NCBI GenBank assembly: GCA_022819985.1
Contig: JAJEGH010000018.1
Span: 1 to 64,000 of the forward strand
DNA: 64,000 nt
Origin: Alphaproteobacteria bacterium
GTDB lineage: Bacteria > Pseudomonadota > Alphaproteobacteria > Bin65
Reading direction: 5' to 3'
A program made the position numbers and the translations under genes. The notes under the pieces were generated by a model that was not told where the DNA came from, searched no databases, and worked only from the letters and a program-made list of their open reading frames with translations. This document shows, piece after piece, positions 16,391 to 25,356 of the stretch (its first letter is position 1; the number at the start of each line of letters is the position of its first letter).

Positions 16391-17626
16391 ATGCAATCGA
16401 TCCCGGAAAAACTGAAGAACGTCTCGCGGCGCGACATGCTGCGGATATCGGGGCAGTTCGGCCTGACGTCGACGCTGATCGCGGTCGGCGGGCTGACCGG
16501 CGCGATCACGGCGCCGCGGCTCGCCGAGGCGGCGAACTCGACCTACAAGAAGCGCTTCAAGAAGAAGGCGCGGTTCAAGCTGAAATTCGGCGCGGCCGGC
16601 TTCAACGAACGCAACCTGCTGATCGAGCGGGCCGGGTGCCTGCAATTCGTCAACGATCTGGAAGAGCGGACCGACGGCGAAATCCAGATCGAGTTCATCG
16701 GCTCTAACCAGATTTGCGGCCAGCTGAATTGCGTGACCAAGACCCAGCAGGGCATCGTCGACATCTACGCCGCGTCGACGCAGAACTCGGCCGGCGGCGC
16801 GCCCTACCTGAACGTGCTGGACTACGCCTACATGTTCCCGTCCCGCGCGGCGCAGTATCACTTCCTGTACTCGCCCAAGAGCATGAAGGTACTGCGCGAG
16901 CCCATGCGCAAGCGGCATGGCATCGAATTCCTGTTCTCCCACGCCGAACTGCGCGGCATTCAGCTTGGCCTGAAGTGGAAGGACAAGCCGGTGGTCAAGA
17001 GCGTGAAGGAACTGGCCGGCACGAAGAACCGGGTGACGGGCACGCAGCTCGGCCGCATCGCGATGAAGCTGATGAACCTGAATCCGACGCCGATCGCCTG
17101 GGCGGAAACCCTCGACGGCCTGAAACAGGGCCTGGTCGACGGCGCCGAAACCTGGCCCTCGGCCGTGGCTTACGCCAACATGTCGCCGGTGGTCTCGCAG
17201 TGCGTCGACCTCGAATTCTTCTGCGGCACCGAACATACGGCGATGAGCAGCAAGACGTTCGACAAGCTGGGCGGCGAACTGCAGGACGCCGTGATGGAAT
17301 CGTCCTATCTGACCCAGGTCCATGTCCAGGCGGCCAACGAGGTGTCCCTGGTCAACACGGTCGGCTTCTCCAATCCGCAGTTGCCCAACACGCTGTTCGC
17401 CAAGCACAACGTTCGCGTTGCCTGGCTGAGCGATGCGGCGCGACGCGAGGCGGAGGAAATGTGCTCTCCGGAGTTCCAGCCCAAGCCGTGGGAACAATGG
17501 CGCGAACGGCTGAACGGCTGGTCCGGCGGCCTCGACACCTACAAGTATATCTACGACGTCGCACGCGAGATTCCGGCCAACACGCTGGCCGAGAATGTCG
17601 AGCCGCGGCGCTGGTGGAAGGGCTAG
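16391..17626 (+). CDS. dctP: TRAP transporter solute-binding protein, DctP type
   Basis: 411 aa. N-terminus with a twin-arginine pattern, SRRDMLRISGQFG, then a hydrophobic stretch and a likely cleavage after LAEA. This suggests export in folded form by Tat and, as seen in several DctP proteins, possible dimerisation. The body follows the DctP fold: FVNDLEERTDGEIQIEF, GRIAMKLMNLNPTPIAWAE and LVDGAETWPSAVAYANMSPVV. ATG 16391 is preferred over 16370 because GAGGAGGA lies 8 bp before it. Followed by a hairpin and by dctQ and dctM. Substrate not deducible. Confidence 0.9.
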   Translation: MQSIPEKLKNVSRRDMLRISGQFGLTSTLIAVGGLTGAITAPRLAEAANSTYKKRFKKKARFKLKFGAAGFNERNLLIERAGCLQFVNDLEERTDGEIQIEFIGSNQICGQLNCVTKTQQGIVDIYAASTQNSAGGAPYLNVLDYAYMFPSRAAQYHFLYSPKSMKVLREPMRKRHGIEFLFSHAELRGIQLGLKWKDKPVVKSVKELAGTKNRVTGTQLGRIAMKLMNLNPTPIAWAETLDGLKQGLVDGAETWPSAVAYANMSPVVSQCVDLEFFCGTEHTAMSSKTFDKLGGELQDAVMESSYLTQVHVQAANEVSLVNTVGFSNPQLPNTLFAKHNVRVAWLSDAARREAEEMCSPEFQPKPWEQWRERLNGWSGGLDTYKYIYDVAREIPANTLAENVEPRRWWKG

Positions 17627-17661
17627 AAGCCGGCCCCTCAGCGGTTTACCGGCGAAGGGAG

Positions 17662-17683
17662 CGGGCTTCGGATTCGAAGCCCG
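17662..17683 (+). terminator. Hairpin between dctP and dctQ
   Basis: Stem CGGGCTTCG / CGAAGCCCG with loop GATT, followed by TTTCCGTTT. It lies 35 bp after the dctP stop within a 230-bp gap. Probably it partly terminates transcription or protects the dctP mRNA 3' end, giving more receptor than permease. Confidence 0.65.
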
Positions 17684-17856
17684 TTTCCGTTTCCGGGCCG
17701 ATCCGCCGCCGGAGTCGGAATGGACATCCGGCCCGGCAGCCGGCATGATCGACGCACCGCAGCGGTATGCCTGCCCGCGTCGGCGGCGGGCGCTGCCGGC
17801 GCAGCAGGGGGGATCGGTAGAGGGGGCCGGTTCGGCCGAGCCCACGGAGGCCAACC

Positions 17857-18375
17857 ATGTGGCTATTGCGATGGATCGACGCCAACGTCGAGCGGATCGT
17901 AATCCTGGTCGCCTATGTGTTCATGGCCGGGATCATCTTTGTCGAAGTGATCCGGCGTTTCCTGCTGAGTGAGCAGGTCGCCTGGTCTTCGACCATCCCC
18001 ATCTACCTGTTTCTCTGGGTGGTCTGGATCGCGTGCGCCCACAATGTGCGCATCCGGGCGCATCTCAGCTTCGACGAACTCCGCAACAAGCTGTCCCAGC
18101 GCGGGCAGCTGCTCTGCCTGTTGCTGGACGCCGTCCTCTGGATCGTCTTTTCCGTCATCGTCATCTACTACACGGCGAAGCAGGTCCTGCTTTCCAGGGA
18201 TAATTTCGCCATCGTCCAGGGTACCGACGATGTCATGCAGTGGTGGTTCTATATCGCCACGCCGCTCGCCTTCTCCCTCCTGATCGTCCGCGTCCTGCAG
18301 AATGTCGCGAAGGATGTGTCGGACTACCGGAACGGCCGGCCGCTGAAGGTCCAGACCGGCATGCTCGGCGAATAG
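17857..18375 (+). CDS. dctQ: TRAP transporter small permease, DctQ type
   Basis: 172 aa with four predicted membrane helices (about residues 12-32, 46-66, 86-108, 126-148). EVIRRFLLSEQVAWSSTIPIYLFLW is the conserved DctQ region after helix 1. It forms the small subunit beside DctM. Start ATG 17857, preceded by GGAGGCC. Ten bases before dctM. Confidence 0.9.
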   Translation: MWLLRWIDANVERIVILVAYVFMAGIIFVEVIRRFLLSEQVAWSSTIPIYLFLWVVWIACAHNVRIRAHLSFDELRNKLSQRGQLLCLLLDAVLWIVFSVIVIYYTAKQVLLSRDNFAIVQGTDDVMQWWFYIATPLAFSLLIVRVLQNVAKDVSDYRNGRPLKVQTGMLGE

Positions 18376-18384
18376 GAGGCGGGC

Positions 18385-19842
18385 ATGCAGACCTTCTGGA
18401 TCATTCTGGTCTCCGGCGTCGTCACCGTCTTTTTCGCCGTCGGCGTGCCGATCTTTCTGGTAATCGGCTTCTGGGTGATCGGCGTCAGCCTGGTCATCGA
18501 CTTCACCCTCGCCAACCTCGGCGTCACCCTGTTCGAGGGATTGAACTTCTTCGGCCTGCTGGCCCTGCCGCTCTTTATCCTGACCGGCGACCTGATCAAG
18601 GGCGCCGGCATCGCCAAACGGTTGTCGGAAGTTGCGTTTTCGATTCTGGGCTGGCTGCGCGGCGGCCTCGGTATGGCGTCCCTCGGCGCCTGCGGCCTGT
18701 TCGCGGCGATTTCGGGTTCGAACTCGGCGACCACCGCCACCATCGGCTCGATCATGCACCCGGAAATGAGCAAGGGCGGCTACGACCGGAATTTCGCCGC
18801 CGCCACGGTCGCCGCCGGCGGCACGGTGGGCATCATCATCCCGCCGTCGATCATCTTCATCGTTTACGGCTTCCTGATGAACCTGTCGATTTCCGACCTG
18901 TTCATCGGCGGCCTGCTGCCGGGCGTCCTGATGATCGTCGCGATGCAGTTCGTCTGCTGGCTGATCTGCCAGTTGAACGGCTGGGGGCATCTGATCTCGA
19001 TCGACCTGCGCCGCATCGTCAAGACGGCCATCGGCGCCTGGATCGGCTTCGCCGCCATCGTCCTGGTCATCTGGGGCATCTATTCCGGGAAATTCTCGCC
19101 GACCGAAGCGGCGGGCGTCACCGCGGGATTCTGCACGATCATGGGTCTGATCTTCTATCCGATCTATCGCTATGTGCATCGGAACAAGACGGTCAGCCGG
19201 GAACAGATCGAACAGGAAGAGGCGGCGGCGCTGTCCGCGGCCGACACCGCCGGCCGCGGCAACCTGGCCGCGGAGCAGTATTCGGAGGATACCGGGTATC
19301 TGGAGCGGGTCGTGATCCCCGGCTTTTCGTTCCGCGAACTGCCGGACCTCATCATGCGGTCCGGCCAGATTACCGGCGTCCTGGCGCCATTGATCGCGAT
19401 TTCGGTCGTGATGCAGCAGATTCTGACGCTGCTGGGCGCCAAGGAGTTCTTCACCGGCTTCGTCGGCGGGATGGGCGGGTACTACGCGGTGCTGTTCGTC
19501 TGCATGGGGATCGTTCTGCTGGCGGGAACCGTTCTGGAAAGCCTGCCCAACACGATCATCTTCGCGCCGATTCTGGCGCCGATCGCGGCGCAGTTCGGCA
19601 TCGATCCGATCCATTTCGCCGTGGTGTTCCTCATCGGCGACGCGATCGGCTTCATCACGCCGCCCTACGGGCTCAACCTGTATGTCGCCAGCGGTATCAC
19701 GGGCATCCCGTATTTCCGATTGCTGTACTACACGATGCCCTATTTCATCGCCCTGTCGATCGTGTGGCTGGTGGTGGCGCTCGTGCCGGATATCTCCACC
19801 ATTCTGCTCGTTCACGAAGGCGCAGGAACATTTCAACAGTAG
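18385..19842 (+). CDS. dctM: TRAP transporter large permease, DctM type
   Basis: 485 aa membrane protein with about 12 helices, the sodium-coupled transport subunit. Seen: AISGSNSATTATIGSIMHPEM and GGTVGIIIPPSIIFIVYG, the conserved elevator-domain loops, and GDAIGFITPPYGLNLYVASG in the second repeat. It has an unusually long cytoplasmic loop (about residues 265-315, acidic, QIEQEEAAALSAADTAG) compared with typical 425-440 aa DctM proteins. Confidence 0.92.
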   Translation: MQTFWIILVSGVVTVFFAVGVPIFLVIGFWVIGVSLVIDFTLANLGVTLFEGLNFFGLLALPLFILTGDLIKGAGIAKRLSEVAFSILGWLRGGLGMASLGACGLFAAISGSNSATTATIGSIMHPEMSKGGYDRNFAAATVAAGGTVGIIIPPSIIFIVYGFLMNLSISDLFIGGLLPGVLMIVAMQFVCWLICQLNGWGHLISIDLRRIVKTAIGAWIGFAAIVLVIWGIYSGKFSPTEAAGVTAGFCTIMGLIFYPIYRYVHRNKTVSREQIEQEEAAALSAADTAGRGNLAAEQYSEDTGYLERVVIPGFSFRELPDLIMRSGQITGVLAPLIAISVVMQQILTLLGAKEFFTGFVGGMGGYYAVLFVCMGIVLLAGTVLESLPNTIIFAPILAPIAAQFGIDPIHFAVVFLIGDAIGFITPPYGLNLYVASGITGIPYFRLLYYTMPYFIALSIVWLVVALVPDISTILLVHEGAGTFQQ

Positions 19843-19850
19843 CGCCGCCG

Positions 19851-20675
19851 GTGGCCGGAAACCCGTTGGACGAATCGCAGCCCCCGGAGCGGGACGTTCA
19901 CCGGAACCTTCACCGGGACGCTCCCCCCGCAGGTTTGCGGACCCTGCTGGTCATTCAGGCGCTGCTGGATGCCGGGGTGCCGCTCACGCCGACGGCGATC
20001 AACGAGCGGCTCAATCTTCCGAAAGCGACCATCCACCGGATCTGCCAGCGCCTGCTCGACGCGGAATGGCTTGCCAGGGACCTGGACGGGAAACGCCTGC
20101 TCCCCGGCCGGCATCTCGTGGCCTTTACGGGTCGTCTGGCGGTTTTCTCGCGATATATGCATGCCCGGGTGGCCATCCTACGCCGCCTTTCGGAAGCGAT
20201 CGGAGAGACCTGCAACATCACGATTCCGGTCCGCGAAGGTATGGTCTATCTCGACCGGGTCGAGACGCGCTGGCCGCTGCGCATCCATCTGCCTGTCGGC
20301 GGGACGGTGCCGTTCTACTGCACGGCGAGCGGAAAACTCTATCTGAGCTCCCTGCCGAGATCGAGGCAGCATCGGATCGTGCATTCGCTGAGCCTCGACG
20401 GCCTCGCGACGAACACGATAACCGATCCGGAAGTTCTCCTGGACGCTCTCAAGGAAATTGCGAAAGACCGTGTCGGCACGGACGACGAGGAATTCGTGCA
20501 GGGGATGGTCGCCGTCGCCGTACCCATCGACGACGAAAGGCGCCGGCTGATGGCAACCGTGGCGGTGCACGGTCCGGTCCATCGCATGTCGTTCGAGGAG
20601 GCCCGGCGTCATGTCCCCGCGCTGCGCGAGGCGGCCGGGGAACTCCGCGCCATCTTTCTCGAAGACCGGGTCTGA
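19851..20675 (+). CDS. IclR-family transcriptional regulator
   Basis: 274 aa. HTH at about residues 35-85, LTPTAINERLNLPKATIHRICQRLLDAEWL, then the IclR effector domain: GETCNITIPVREGMVYLDRV, LPVGGTVPFYCTASGKLYLS and VAVPIDDERRRLMATVAV. No ATG is in place; GTG 19851, 8 bp after dctM, is taken as start, and the open frame continues upstream only as a shadow of dctM. As last gene of the TRAP operon it probably controls dctPQM and the divergent GMC gene in response to the imported solute. Confidence 0.85.
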   Translation: MAGNPLDESQPPERDVHRNLHRDAPPAGLRTLLVIQALLDAGVPLTPTAINERLNLPKATIHRICQRLLDAEWLARDLDGKRLLPGRHLVAFTGRLAVFSRYMHARVAILRRLSEAIGETCNITIPVREGMVYLDRVETRWPLRIHLPVGGTVPFYCTASGKLYLSSLPRSRQHRIVHSLSLDGLATNTITDPEVLLDALKEIAKDRVGTDDEEFVQGMVAVAVPIDDERRRLMATVAVHGPVHRMSFEEARRHVPALREAAGELRAIFLEDRV

Positions 20676-20779
20676 ATTCGGGAGCGCCGGTCCCGTAGCA
20701 GAAGCAGATGGGGACTCCGCCGGGATCGGCGCGCAGCAACCCTACATGGCAAGGCGCCCGGCGCGAAATCCCGCCGCCT

Positions 20780-22366
20780 TCAGCCGCCGCTTTCCGCCTC
20801 GATCGTCCGGCGCAGGTCGGGCTTCGAGACCTTGGCGATACCGCCGGTGCGCGGCAGGTCGTCGAGGAAACGGATCTCCCGCGGCTGTTTGAAATCGGCG
20901 AGCGCCGCCCGGCAGCGCCGTTCGATGGCCGCGGCGAGCGCAGCCGTGTCCCGGTCGTCGTCCGCCACCACGAACGCCACGGGCACCTCGTCGCGCAGCG
21001 CGTCGGCCTTGCCGACGACCGCGGCCTCCGCGACGCCGTCGACCTGCCCGATGACCCGCTCGAGCTCCGCCGGGCTGACATTCTCGCCGCCGACCTTGAG
21101 CATGTCCTTGGCGCGGTCGGCGAAGCCGATCAGCCCGTCCTCGTGCAGCGTCACCAGATCGCCGGTGATGAAATAGCCGCGCTCGTCGAAGGACTCCGCA
21201 GTCGCCTTCGGATTGTCGAGATATTCCCGGAACAGGGACAGGCCCGGCGTGCCGAGGAGGCGCAGCTCGCCCGTCTCGCCCGGTTCGACCGGCCGGCCGT
21301 CGTCGCGCAGCACGGCCAGCCGGTATTCCGGCGCCGGCCGGCCGATGGCGCCGTCGCGCTTGGGCAGGCCGGGATCGCCGACGATGCCCTGGGTGATGAT
21401 CTCCGTCATGCCCCACCAGCCGAGCAGCGGGACGCGGAAATGTTCTTCGACGGCGGAATCGAGCACGGCGTGGCCCCAGTTGCGGAACCAGTGCCGCTCC
21501 GGCACCGGCTCGCGGCGCAGCGCCTCGGTGCAGAAGGGCACCAGCGAGGCCCAGGTGCAGCGGTGCGCCGCCGCCGCGGGCCAGAAATTGCTCGCCGAGA
21601 AGCGCGGCTGGAGCACGACCTCCGCCCCGGCCCACAGGCTCGCCATGGTCGAGTAGATGCCGGAGACGACGTGGAACAGCGGCAGGGTGACGAGGTGGCG
21701 GTCGGCCTCGGTCAGCCGCTCGTGGTTCGCCGAGACCTGGCCGCCCCACAGGACGTTGTCGTGGGTCCAGACGACGCCCTTGGGCCGCGCCGTGCTGCCG
21801 GAGGTGTAGTGCACCGCCAGCGGCCGCCGGCCGTCGCACGCCGGGGCGGGGGCTTTCGCAGCGTCGCCGAACAGCGCCTCGAACCGCTCGTCGGCGGCGG
21901 GCCGGTCGCCCTCGGCCGGCGCGGCGCCCGAATCGTGCGCGGTGACGGCCATCCAGTCGAGCCCGGTGCAGAAGTCGCGGACGCGGGCCGCCAGGCCGGG
22001 CTGGGTGATCGCGGCGGCGACGCCGGCATGGTCGGCGAAATAGGCCAGTTCCTCGCCGCTCGCCCGGGCATTCGTCGCGACGGCGACCGCGCCGATGCGC
22101 GCCAGCGCGTGCCAGGAGAGCAGATATTCCGGCGCATTCTCCAGGTTGATCATCACCCGGTCGCCGGGCCGGACGCCGCGCTGCAACAGGCCGTGGGCCA
22201 GCCGGGCGGCATCGTCGGCGAAGGCGGCGTAGGTCCAGGATTTCGCCTCGCCGCCGAACGGCGCCCAGGTCAGGAAGGGGCGGCTGCCGTGGCTCTCCGC
22301 CCGCTTCAGCAGCAGGCTGGCGAGGTCGAGGCCGGCATAGGGGCTGACATACGGTTCGTCGCGCAT
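20780..22366 (-). CDS. AMP-dependent acyl-CoA synthetase/ligase
   Basis: 528 aa ANL-superfamily enzyme activating a carboxylic acid to its CoA thioester through an acyl-adenylate. Seen: phosphate loop VHYTSGSTARPKGVVWTHD, GWWGMTEIITQGIVG, DDGRPVEPGETGELRL, GYFITGDLVTLHEDG and KVGGENVSPAELERVIG; the C-terminal lysine lies in LPRTGGIAKVSKPDLR. Third gene of an operon with a fused TRAP permease and a MaoC hydratase, which implies import, activation and hydration of one organic acid. Carnitine/crotonobetaine or benzoate-type acids are possible; the sequence alone does not decide. Confidence 0.88.
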   Translation of the reverse strand: MRDEPYVSPYAGLDLASLLLKRAESHGSRPFLTWAPFGGEAKSWTYAAFADDAARLAHGLLQRGVRPGDRVMINLENAPEYLLSWHALARIGAVAVATNARASGEELAYFADHAGVAAAITQPGLAARVRDFCTGLDWMAVTAHDSGAAPAEGDRPAADERFEALFGDAAKAPAPACDGRRPLAVHYTSGSTARPKGVVWTHDNVLWGGQVSANHERLTEADRHLVTLPLFHVVSGIYSTMASLWAGAEVVLQPRFSASNFWPAAAAHRCTWASLVPFCTEALRREPVPERHWFRNWGHAVLDSAVEEHFRVPLLGWWGMTEIITQGIVGDPGLPKRDGAIGRPAPEYRLAVLRDDGRPVEPGETGELRLLGTPGLSLFREYLDNPKATAESFDERGYFITGDLVTLHEDGLIGFADRAKDMLKVGGENVSPAELERVIGQVDGVAEAAVVGKADALRDEVPVAFVVADDDRDTAALAAAIERRCRAALADFKQPREIRFLDDLPRTGGIAKVSKPDLRRTIEAESGG

Positions 22367-22386
22367 CGCAGGGCGGTCTCCACAGG

Positions 22387-22428
22387 TGCTCAGGGACGGT
22401 TGCTCAAGGGCAATTGCTCAGGGGCGGT
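22387..22428. repeat. Three 14-bp tandem units between ligase and maoC
   Basis: TGCTCAGGGACGGT, TGCTCAAGGGCAAT and TGCTCAGGGGCGGT, directly behind the maoC stop codon. The period is 14, not a multiple of three, as expected for non-coding DNA. Confidence 0.8.
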
Positions 22429-22429
22429 T

Positions 22430-22912
22430 TCATCGGGCGTCGGCCTCCGCCGGGCGGATACGGAAGAAGGACTTGCCGCGCTTTTCCAGCACGGTCTCGC
22501 CGTCCCGGTCGACGAGCGTGGCGAGGACCCGCACCAGTCCGCGGTCCGGCCGGCTGCGCGAGCGGCGGCGGTCGATCACCTCGACGCGGAGCGAAAGGGG
22601 CTCGCCGGGGCGCACGGGGCGGCGGAATTCCAGCCCGTCGACGCCGGGCGAGGCGATGACCGCGGCGCGTTTCAGGTAGCACTCGTACTGCATGCGCTGC
22701 ATGAGGGCGGCGACCTGCCAGCCGCTGGCGATCAGGCTGCCGAACTGGCTCTGCGCCGCGGCTGCCGGATCGGTGTGGAGCGGCACCGGGTCGAACTGCC
22801 GGCCGAAAGCGACGATGTCCTCTGCGCTGAGGCTCATCTCGCCCCATTCGAACACCCGGCCGGGGGTGAAGTCCTCGAAATACAGTGTCTCGGCACGGTC
22901 CGGCGCGGTCAT
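22430..22912 (-). CDS. MaoC-family dehydratase (hot-dog fold)
   Basis: 160 aa. Seen: YFEDFTPGRVFEWGEMSLSAEDIVAFG, QFDPVPLHTDPAAAAQSQFG with the hydratase-2 Asp/His pair, IASGWQVAALMQRM, and VDGLEFRRPVRPGEPL. It probably adds water to an enoyl-CoA in the cytoplasm. Start ATG 22912 overlaps the stop of the upstream TRAP permease (ATGA). The same frame is open far upstream inside the permease gene; that part is a shadow. Confidence 0.88.
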   Translation of the reverse strand: MTAPDRAETLYFEDFTPGRVFEWGEMSLSAEDIVAFGRQFDPVPLHTDPAAAAQSQFGSLIASGWQVAALMQRMQYECYLKRAAVIASPGVDGLEFRRPVRPGEPLSLRVEVIDRRRSRSRPDRGLVRVLATLVDRDGETVLEKRGKSFFRIRPAEADAR

Positions 22913-25356
22913 GGCTCGCGGCCCTCTCCTGCAAGGTCCGGGCGCCGGCGCCTGCCGAACGGCCGGAGATGGTGGACCGCCAGACAGACGGCGGCGACGC
23001 CCAGCGCGCCGATGGCGACCTCCTGCGTCTTGACCAGCAGCAGGACCGCCAGCGCCAGCCGCAGCCCGGTTTCGACGGTCGAAAGGCGCGCCCGGTCGTA
23101 GCGGCTCAGCGCGCTCGCCACCAGATAGAGCGCGACCGCCAGCCGGAAGACGAGCCAGGCGAGGCCGCCGAAATCGATACTTCCGTCGTAGCCCGGCAGC
23201 CAGGTCTTGGTCGCGCTCACGCTGCCGTCGAGGGACTGCGCGAGCTGGGCCTGTTCGATCAGCAGAAACTCCGGATAGAAGGCGAACACGAAGGGGATCG
23301 TGAACATCACGATGCCGACCCGGACGGCCGCGAAGCCGGTCGACAGGGGCTCGGCCTTCGATATGGTCGAGGCCGCGAAGGCGGCGATCGCCACCGGCGG
23401 CGTGATCGCCGAAGCGACCGCGAAGTAGAAGATGAACATGTGCGCCGTGAACAGCGAGGTGCCGAGGGCGACCAGCAGCGGCCCGATGATCAGGATGACG
23501 TTCACATAGGCCGGCAGGGTCGGCATCCCCATGCCGAGCAGGATGGTCGCCAGCATGGCGACGACCAGCGCAATCATCAGGTAGACCGAACCGCCGAGCA
23601 CGAACTCCTGGCCGAAGAGGGTGAAGGTCGAGATCGTCTTGAGCCAGTTGAGGATGTCGATGGTCAGGATGCCGGTAATGCTGGTGAAGCTGATGCAGAC
23701 GTCGATCACCGCGACGGCGACGAGGAGAAGGAACAGCTGCGCGATCACCAGCCCGGCCTCGGCGAGGGCGCGGATCACCCGCGACGGCGCGCGCCGGATT
23801 TCGGGATCGAGGAACAGCAGCGCGATCAGCAGGGCGACGGCCCAGAAGCCCGCCGAGTCCGGGTCGCCGGCCGCGTTTCTGAGGACCTGGAGGACCCAGG
23901 GCATGTCTTCGCCCGAAGCCGGATCGTAGCCGGCCAGAAAGCCGAGGACGCCGGTGCCGATGCCGTCCTTGGTGCTGAGCAGAAGGACGAGGATGACGAC
24001 GATCGGTCCGGCGATCATCGACAGATTGGTCCAGTCCCGCCGCGTCAGTTCGCGCTCGCCGGATTGCCGGCCCACGGCCGCGATCCCGGTGCGCCGCGCT
24101 TCGAACACGACGGTCAGGAACAGGCTGAAGAAATAGGCGAGGGCCGGCAGGAACGCCGCCACGATCACCTGCGAATAAGGCACTGTCGACAGCGCCGCCA
24201 GCACGAAGGCCGCGATGCCCATGACCGGCGGCATGATCTGTCCGCCGCTTGAGGCCGCCGCCTCGACGCCGCCGGCGAAGGTCGGCTTGAAGCCGGTGCG
24301 CATCATCATCGGGATGGTCAGCGTTCCCGTGCCCAGCACGTTGACGACCGGCGCGCCCGAGACCGTGCCGAAGGTCGCCGAGCCGACGATGGCGGCGTGG
24401 GCCGGACCGCCGCGCAGGCTGCGCGTGACCCGGAAGGCGAGCTTGATCAGCGACTGGCCGCCGGCCGACGTGGCGAACAGGGCGCCGAGCACGACATAGG
24501 GGAATACGATGTTGACGATGACGCTGAGAAAGCGTCCCAGGATGCTGTTCGATTCCTGGATGATGGCGTTGCGCGCGCCGATGACGCCGGCGGAATAGTT
24601 CCGCACGCCGTCGGATTCGGTGCCGATCGAGGTCGTCAGATAGCGGTTGCCGCTCCACTCGAAATACCAGGCGGCGGAGGACAGGACCGTATAGAGCCCG
24701 ATGACGATGGCGACCGCGACGATCGGAAAGCCCCAGGCCCGGACGATGTAGACGAAGAAAACCGCCAGGGAGCCGAGCAGGAAGGGCAGGATCCAGTTGC
24801 CGAGATTGGCTTGGCAATCCGGGAATTCCTCGACCGGGTCGATGCCGAAAATGGCCTTGTATTCGGCGGCCCGCGCGGCCGTCTCCGCCATGAGCCGGGC
24901 GCGTTCGCCGGTGATTTCGTCGATCAGGCAGACCTGCTCGTGCTCGATCAGATAGACGACGGCCATGCCGAGGATCGCGGCGAGCATCAACAGGTCGAGA
25001 GCGATGCCCAGCCCGCGCTGCACGGCGGGGCGGCCGCGCCGGGCCCGTCCGAAGGAAACGGTCAGGAGCGCCGTCGCCATCATCAGGACGAACATCAGCG
25101 GAAAGAAATATTCCGAACTGTATTTGCTCAAGCGCGGAACGCCGCCCAGGCCGGGGATCTCCCGGACGAGTTCGAGCAGCCCCGGAATGCTCGGCAGGTT
25201 GTTCGCCATGCCCAGGACGACGAGAACGAAGGCGATGCCCAGGGCGAGGCGGCCCGTCCAATGGGCGTTCGCCCCGGCCTGCGGTTCCGGGACTTGCGTT
25301 TCCGGGATGGGCGTTTCCGGAATCGGCATTTCAGGGACCGGCGGTGCGTCCTGCAT
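22909..25356 (-). CDS. TRAP transporter fused permease (4TM/12TM type)
   Basis: 815 aa, small and large TRAP permease subunits in one chain, the form that pairs with TAXI receptors. Many membrane helices. Seen: GALFATSAGGQSLIKLAFRV, SATFGTVSGAPVVNVLGTG, MMRTGFKPTFAGGVEAAASSGGQIMPPVMG and a long acidic loop ending DPASGEDMPW. N-terminus: PIPET-type repeats before the first helix, encoded by 25281-25340. First gene of the operon with maoC and the ligase. No receptor gene is adjacent; the TAXI protein at 13512 is a candidate partner. Confidence 0.92.
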   Translation of the reverse strand: MQDAPPVPEMPIPETPIPETQVPEPQAGANAHWTGRLALGIAFVLVVLGMANNLPSIPGLLELVREIPGLGGVPRLSKYSSEYFFPLMFVLMMATALLTVSFGRARRGRPAVQRGLGIALDLLMLAAILGMAVVYLIEHEQVCLIDEITGERARLMAETAARAAEYKAIFGIDPVEEFPDCQANLGNWILPFLLGSLAVFFVYIVRAWGFPIVAVAIVIGLYTVLSSAAWYFEWSGNRYLTTSIGTESDGVRNYSAGVIGARNAIIQESNSILGRFLSVIVNIVFPYVVLGALFATSAGGQSLIKLAFRVTRSLRGGPAHAAIVGSATFGTVSGAPVVNVLGTGTLTIPMMMRTGFKPTFAGGVEAAASSGGQIMPPVMGIAAFVLAALSTVPYSQVIVAAFLPALAYFFSLFLTVVFEARRTGIAAVGRQSGERELTRRDWTNLSMIAGPIVVILVLLLSTKDGIGTGVLGFLAGYDPASGEDMPWVLQVLRNAAGDPDSAGFWAVALLIALLFLDPEIRRAPSRVIRALAEAGLVIAQLFLLLVAVAVIDVCISFTSITGILTIDILNWLKTISTFTLFGQEFVLGGSVYLMIALVVAMLATILLGMGMPTLPAYVNVILIIGPLLVALGTSLFTAHMFIFYFAVASAITPPVAIAAFAASTISKAEPLSTGFAAVRVGIVMFTIPFVFAFYPEFLLIEQAQLAQSLDGSVSATKTWLPGYDGSIDFGGLAWLVFRLAVALYLVASALSRYDRARLSTVETGLRLALAVLLLVKTQEVAIGALGVAAVCLAVHHLRPFGRRRRPDLAGEGREP
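25281..25340 (-). repeat. Four 15-bp tandem units at the 5' end of the fused TRAP gene
   Basis: On the plus strand the units read GCGGTTCCGGGACTT, GCGTTTCCGGGATGG, GCGTTTCCGGAATCG and GCATTTCAGGGACCG. They encode PE(M/T)PIPETP-type repeats in the cytoplasmic N-terminal tail, in frame. Confidence 0.8.

Noticed and set aside
18240-19850. N-terminal extension of the IclR regulator
   Set aside because: The extension reads dctM in another frame. The IclR homology begins only after GTG 19851.
22430-25261. Single long open frame joining maoC with a long upstream region, as if a fusion protein
   Set aside because: The upstream part is an out-of-frame reading of the TRAP permease; maoC begins cleanly at ATG 22912 with an ATGA overlap.
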